A DNA stretch of 8,443 nucleotides from CAZTLE01 sp964614415 (GTDB lineage: Bacteria > Bacteroidota > Bacteroidia > Flavobacteriales > Flavobacteriaceae), in assembly GCA_964614415.1 (NCBI GenBank), contig CAZTLE010000172.1, forward strand, positions 1 through 8,443, in the 5' to 3' direction. Below are positions 6,036 through 8,443 of the stretch, piece after piece (position 1 is the stretch's first letter; the number at the start of each line of letters is the position of its first letter). The position numbers and the translations under genes were made by a program. Below the pieces are notes generated by a model. The model made no database searches. It saw only the letters and a program-made list of their open reading frames with translations, and was not told the DNA's origin.

Positions 6036-6350
6036 ATGCCAATCGGGGTATGGAGGGACACCCGATTGACGGACTTTGTAAAAATTAGTGGTCGCTTATG
6101 TTGGGAACGATCCACATTGATGAGAAGAATGTCGATATTAAATCCTGGGGTTTGAATATCATTCTGGGGGCAGAATCCAACAGTCAGAACGGTACCCGCT
6201 CCAGGTATAGGTTTATACCCTTATGTCATTAACGCTGACCTCCCCGTAAGCCGTTGTCAATGGATGCAAGGTACCGTTATACTGTTGTTTTATCGTGGGA
6301 GAGGTAGTCAACCAATTAACGCCCACATATGTAAATTCAAAAATATTCAT
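6036..6350 (-). pseudogene. Possible frameshifted small gene in the 458-bp gap (unrecognised)
   Basis: No intact gene occupies 5984-6441. On the minus strand an ATG at 6348-6350 opens 45 codons (start MNIFEFTYVGVNW, end EVSVNDIRV) to a TAA at 6213-6215. Just there, another frame takes over and stays open for about 60 codons up to the terminator (start YKPIPGAGTVLTVGF, later NIDILLINVD). The two join smoothly as ...NDIRV-YKPIPG... if a TA dinucleotide has been lost from a TATATA run at about 6213-6217. The composition looks protein-like and not like translated A/T-rich spacer. I do not recognise the family. The 3' end is undefined because the second frame runs on through the 6003-6035 terminator into the lipoprotein gene. 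Chance open frames remain possible, and a 44-codon plus-strand frame (6098-6232) overlaps it. Confidence 0.3.
6040..6068. repeat. Inverted repeat just past the terminator
   Basis: CAATCGGG at 6040-6047 and CCCGATTG at 6061-6068 are perfect 8-bp inverted arms around a 13-base centre. No T tract follows on either strand, so it is not an obvious terminator. It may be a chance hairpin or a short element end; no flanking target duplication was found. Confidence 0.4.
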
Positions 6351-6381
6351 TACTGGAAGAATTTCTGGACAGACCAAACAC

Positions 6382-6406
6382 AAAAAAAATACGGTTAAAC
6401 CGTACT
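6382..6406 (-). terminator. Terminator for the response-regulator gene
   Basis: The palindrome TACGGTTAAACCGTA at 6390-6404 forms a hairpin. Read on the minus strand it is followed at once by eight T residues (the A run at 6382-6389), and it lies about 37 bp downstream of the response-regulator stop. On the plus strand the same hairpin is followed by CTTCTTTTTA, so weak bidirectional use is possible. Confidence 0.65.
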
Positions 6407-6441
6407 TCTTTTTATGTTGTAACAGAGATGTATGGACAATG

Positions 6442-7113
6442 CTAGACGAAGCCTCGTCGCCGGGCCTCCTCTATGAGTAGCTCGTCATCCGAAGATTTAA
6501 TGTCGAAAAGTTCTTTAATGTGATTTTTACGCTTTTCGATCGCACTAAGTGATAGATTGATATACTTACTCAGGTTTTTGGTGCGAACTCCACGAGACAG
6601 GTGATACAGAATCTGAAGGTTCTTCTGGTCCAGCGAAAAGTCATTGGCCATCATTTTCCTGAAATGATTATTCACAGTGGCGCTGTAATACGTTTTCCCG
6701 CTAAGGATCTCTTCTATAGCCCGCAACAACTCACGGGACGACAGATCGCTTTTTATTAGGAAACCTTCCGGATTGATGTTTTGCAATATGTTGTGAATAC
6801 GACTGTCCTGATTGTGCATGGTGAGCACTATAATACGGGCCTCAGGATGCATATTTTGCAGCAGAATGGCTAAATCTTCTCCGGAGGTAATAGAACCGTC
6901 TGCTGAAGGAGGTAGCTTAATGTCAATCAATGCGAGGTTATAAGGCTTCTTTTTGGCATTTTTCTTAATGAGCGCCAGTGCCTCATCGCAATTGAAGGCA
7001 ACATCCACGTTAAAACTAAAGGTGCTGTTGGTGTCTTCAAGCAATGTGTTCTTATACCCTTCAATGATGATAGGGTGATCATCTACCATAAGAACATTCA
7101 GTTTCTTAGTCAT
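6442..7113 (-). CDS. Two-component response regulator, NarL/LuxR-like HTH output
   Basis: The product has 223 residues. The N-terminal receiver domain (about 4-138) has the acidic pair D11-D12, the phosphoacceptor D64 in ALIDIKLPP, T98 in IIVLT and K121 in FLIKSD, so all key receiver residues are present. A linker leads to a C-terminal helix-turn-helix (about 158-205) with the spacing of NarL/LuxR domains (SLDQKNLQILYHLSRGV, then LSLSAIEKRKNHIKELF). It departs from the common form: the usual LTPRE opening and the TVK of the recognition helix are replaced. A short tail, DDELLIEEARRRGFV, follows. It should be phosphorylated by the kinase encoded just upstream and act as a DNA-binding regulator; targets are unknown. 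The ATG at 7111-7113 is preceded by an A/T-rich leader with no Shine-Dalgarno sequence. The 105-bp gap to the kinase gene leaves room for a separate promoter. Confidence 0.92.
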   Translation of the reverse strand: MTKKLNVLMVDDHPIIIEGYKNTLLEDTNSTFSFNVDVAFNCDEALALIKKNAKKKPYNLALIDIKLPPSADGSITSGEDLAILLQNMHPEARIIVLTMHNQDSRIHNILQNINPEGFLIKSDLSSRELLRAIEEILSGKTYYSATVNNHFRKMMANDFSLDQKNLQILYHLSRGVRTKNLSKYINLSLSAIEKRKNHIKELFDIKSSDDELLIEEARRRGFV

Positions 7114-7135
7114 GTCTAAAAAATTAAAATGTCAC

Positions 7136-7156
7136 TATAGACTCATATTATCTATA
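7136..7156. promoter_or_regulatory. Small dyad in the kinase-regulator gap
   Basis: TATAGA at 7136-7141 and TCTATA at 7151-7156 are perfect inverted arms around nine bases, 23 bp upstream of the response-regulator ATG. The position would suit an autoregulatory or other operator, but 6-bp A/T-rich arms can arise by chance. Confidence 0.22.
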
Positions 7157-7218
7157 ATACGGGAAGAACACGAAAAACCCATATTTAAGTGAGTTCATCT
7201 ATTATTGCTAAGTTACAA

Positions 7219-8443
7219 TTATAAATTAAATTTCACAGAGATGGTAGTTCCATTTCCGGTATTGGACGTAATTGCGAAGTCCCCGTTGATTTGTTTAACA
7301 CGGGAAACTATATTTCTCAAACCAATACCTTTCTTTGACTTATTCTCGCCAACACCGCCAATACCGTCATCGCTAATGGTAAGCGCAATATCGCTTTCGT
7401 GCTTCTCAAAGCTTACATTGACATTCGTTGCCCGGGCATGCTTTCTTATATTTTGCATTGCCTCCTGAATAATCCGGTACAAGTGCACCTTGATATTGTT
7501 GGATGCGAGCTCCCAGGGAATGGAGGGGTCCGTGTCAAAATTATGATTCAGGGCAGAGACCTCGCATTGACTTTCCACCAGGTTCTCCACGACATCTACA
7601 TACAGCGTCTCCGACGAAAAAGCATCGGAATGCAATTCGTGAGAAACCTGTCGTATTTCGTCCTCTATCGTTTTCAATTGATCCAGATACCCGGCACGTG
7701 TTTCCACTATGTGGTCGCCTTTCTTTCCGTTGAGGCCATCAAGGCTCAGTCGAACCCCGAACAATTTTCCGAGAATACCATCGTGTAGTTCTTCTGAAAT
7801 TCGTCTCTTCTCCAGTTGCCGTCCTTCATCCAGTTTGGCCTGTTGAGCCAGCATAAGATTATAGATCTCTTCGTTGGCCTTTTGTTGCATTTCGGAAAGG
7901 GCCAGCTTCCTCTTATTGAGTTTATTTTGAATCAGGATATAGATCAACAGGAATCCGGTGGATAAGCTTAACAATAGTACCGATAACCACTTGATCTGGC
8001 GGGTCGCTTTGTTCTTTTCAGATTCCAGTGTTTCGGTCTCAAAACGAATCTTTGCAAACTGATCCCGGAAGGTGCGTTCGGCCTGTTGCAGGCTATCACT
8101 TATACGTATGCGTTCCCGGGCATATTCTCTCCCCGCCTTTGCATCCGGTATTTCAGAGAGCATATCCAATGCCTCCAGCATTCCCCGGTGATAGTTACGC
8201 TGCTCTGCATTCTCAAGCGCGTTTTCCGCATAGCGTTTACCAACATCAAGTGAGTCCAGTTTAAAGTAGTACTCTGCCAGATGGAGATTGCTTGTAGCCA
8301 GCCCCGAAACATCATTGAGGCTATCACGCATGCGCAGCGGTCGCAGAAAACCTTCGGGTAACTCTTCGTAGTTCCCGGATAGAAATTTCGCATAGGCCTT
8401 GTTATCCAGCAGGCGCACATAGGTATTGGGCCTAATTACCAGG
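7219..8443 (-). CDS. Sensor histidine kinase, HisKA_3/HATPase type with N-terminal helical repeats (5' end outside window)
   Basis: The frame is open through the right edge of the window (it enters reading LVIRPNTYVRLL), so the N-terminus is missing; a GTG at 8416-8418 is an internal valine and not the true start. Numbering from that valine, residues 1-110 are helical TPR-like repeats (for example LAEYYFKLDSLDVGKRYAENAL), then a coiled stretch to 140, one membrane span (about 143-163) and a second coiled coil (165-205). The HisKA_3 dimerisation helix is RRISEELHDGILGKL, with the phosphoacceptor H212 encoded at 7783-7785. The HATPase domain shows IIQEAMQNIRKHA (N box), DDGIGG (G1), KGIGLRNI (G2) and GNGTTISV. 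This architecture is common in Bacteroidota kinases with a periplasmic repeat sensor. It should autophosphorylate and pass phosphate to the regulator encoded 105 bp downstream on the same strand. The signal is unknown. Confidence 0.93.
   Translation of the reverse strand, partial: LVIRPNTYVRLLDNKAYAKFLSGNYEELPEGFLRPLRMRDSLNDVSGLATSNLHLAEYYFKLDSLDVGKRYAENALENAEQRNYHRGMLEALDMLSEIPDAKAGREYARERIRISDSLQQAERTFRDQFAKIRFETETLESEKNKATRQIKWLSVLLLSLSTGFLLIYILIQNKLNKRKLALSEMQQKANEEIYNLMLAQQAKLDEGRQLEKRRISEELHDGILGKLFGVRLSLDGLNGKKGDHIVETRAGYLDQLKTIEDEIRQVSHELHSDAFSSETLYVDVVENLVESQCEVSALNHNFDTDPSIPWELASNNIKVHLYRIIQEAMQNIRKHARATNVNVSFEKHESDIALTISDDGIGGVGENKSKKGIGLRNIVSRVKQINGDFAITSNTGNGTTISVKFNL

Noticed and set aside
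6040..6068. Inverted repeat as the end of an insertion sequence
   Set aside because: No second terminal repeat, target duplication or transposase-like frame was found nearby.
6098..6232. Plus-strand frame of 44 codons starting at ATG (begins MLGTIHIDEKNVDIK)
   Set aside because: It lies directly after a strong terminator with no promoter seen, and overlaps the longer, more coherent minus-strand frames. It cannot be excluded, so it is named as the competing reading.
6295..6480. Plus-strand frame of 61 codons starting at GTG
   Set aside because: It runs through the response-regulator terminator palindrome and into that gene antisense; composition (repeated cysteines, run of lysines from the A tract) is not protein-like.
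7399..7788. Plus-strand frames opposite the histidine kinase
   Set aside because: They are antisense to well-defined HATPase and HisKA_3 motifs and show no domain-like features of their own.

Overview
The window looks like chromosomal DNA from a marine or soil Bacteroidota, most likely a member of the Flavobacteriaceae. The evidence is a subtilase ending in a type IX secretion (T9SS) sorting domain, an M56/BlaR-type protease fused to a TonB C-terminal-like domain, a sensor kinase with an extracytoplasmic helical-repeat region and a HisKA_3 core, A-rich translation starts with few Shine-Dalgarno sites, and TAnnTTTG-like promoter elements. No rRNA, tRNA, CRISPR array or insertion sequence was seen.

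Layout, left to right. Positions 1-64 probably hold the last 20 codons of an unidentified plus-strand gene, converging on a minus-strand DUF456 membrane protein (61-561). The divergent intergenic region (562-768) holds two perfect AACTAA-N4-TTAGTT palindromes whose centres are 18 bp apart. These are good candidates for operators of the adjacent BlaI/MecI-type repressor. The plus-strand operon that follows encodes the repressor (769-1131), an M56 membrane metalloprotease overlapping it by 4 bp (1128-2516), and an exported TPR protein (from about 2543 to 3694) whose signal peptide is recovered only if translation starts at a CTG. A weak hairpin with a T-run (3768-3792) may end this operon.

A second plus-strand unit follows: a secreted S8 subtilase with propeptide and T9SS sorting domain (3916-5598), then a small predicted lipoprotein (5576-5983). 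The lipoprotein is homologous to the subtilase propeptide only, about 44 percent identical by hand alignment, and stops where the catalytic domain would begin. A strong intrinsic terminator at 6003-6035 closes the unit. Enzyme plus detached, membrane-anchored propeptide is the most unusual arrangement here and suggests a dedicated inhibitor or folding helper.

Positions 6036-6441 contain no intact gene. They hold a hairpin, a minus-strand reading frame that looks like a frameshifted small gene, and a palindromic terminator for the response regulator to its right. The right side is a minus-strand two-component system: a sensor histidine kinase (7219 to beyond the window end) followed by a response regulator (6442-7113).

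How the genes may work together (inference): by analogy with BlaR1/BlaI, the M56 protein would sense an envelope signal and its cytoplasmic zinc-protease domain would inactivate the BlaI-type repressor. That would relieve repression of its own operon, including the TPR protein, and possibly of DUF456. No beta-lactamase or penicillin-binding protein lies in the window, so the signal is more likely general envelope stress than a beta-lactam. The adjacent protease/lipoprotein pair may be a neighbour or a functional output; the sequence does not decide which.
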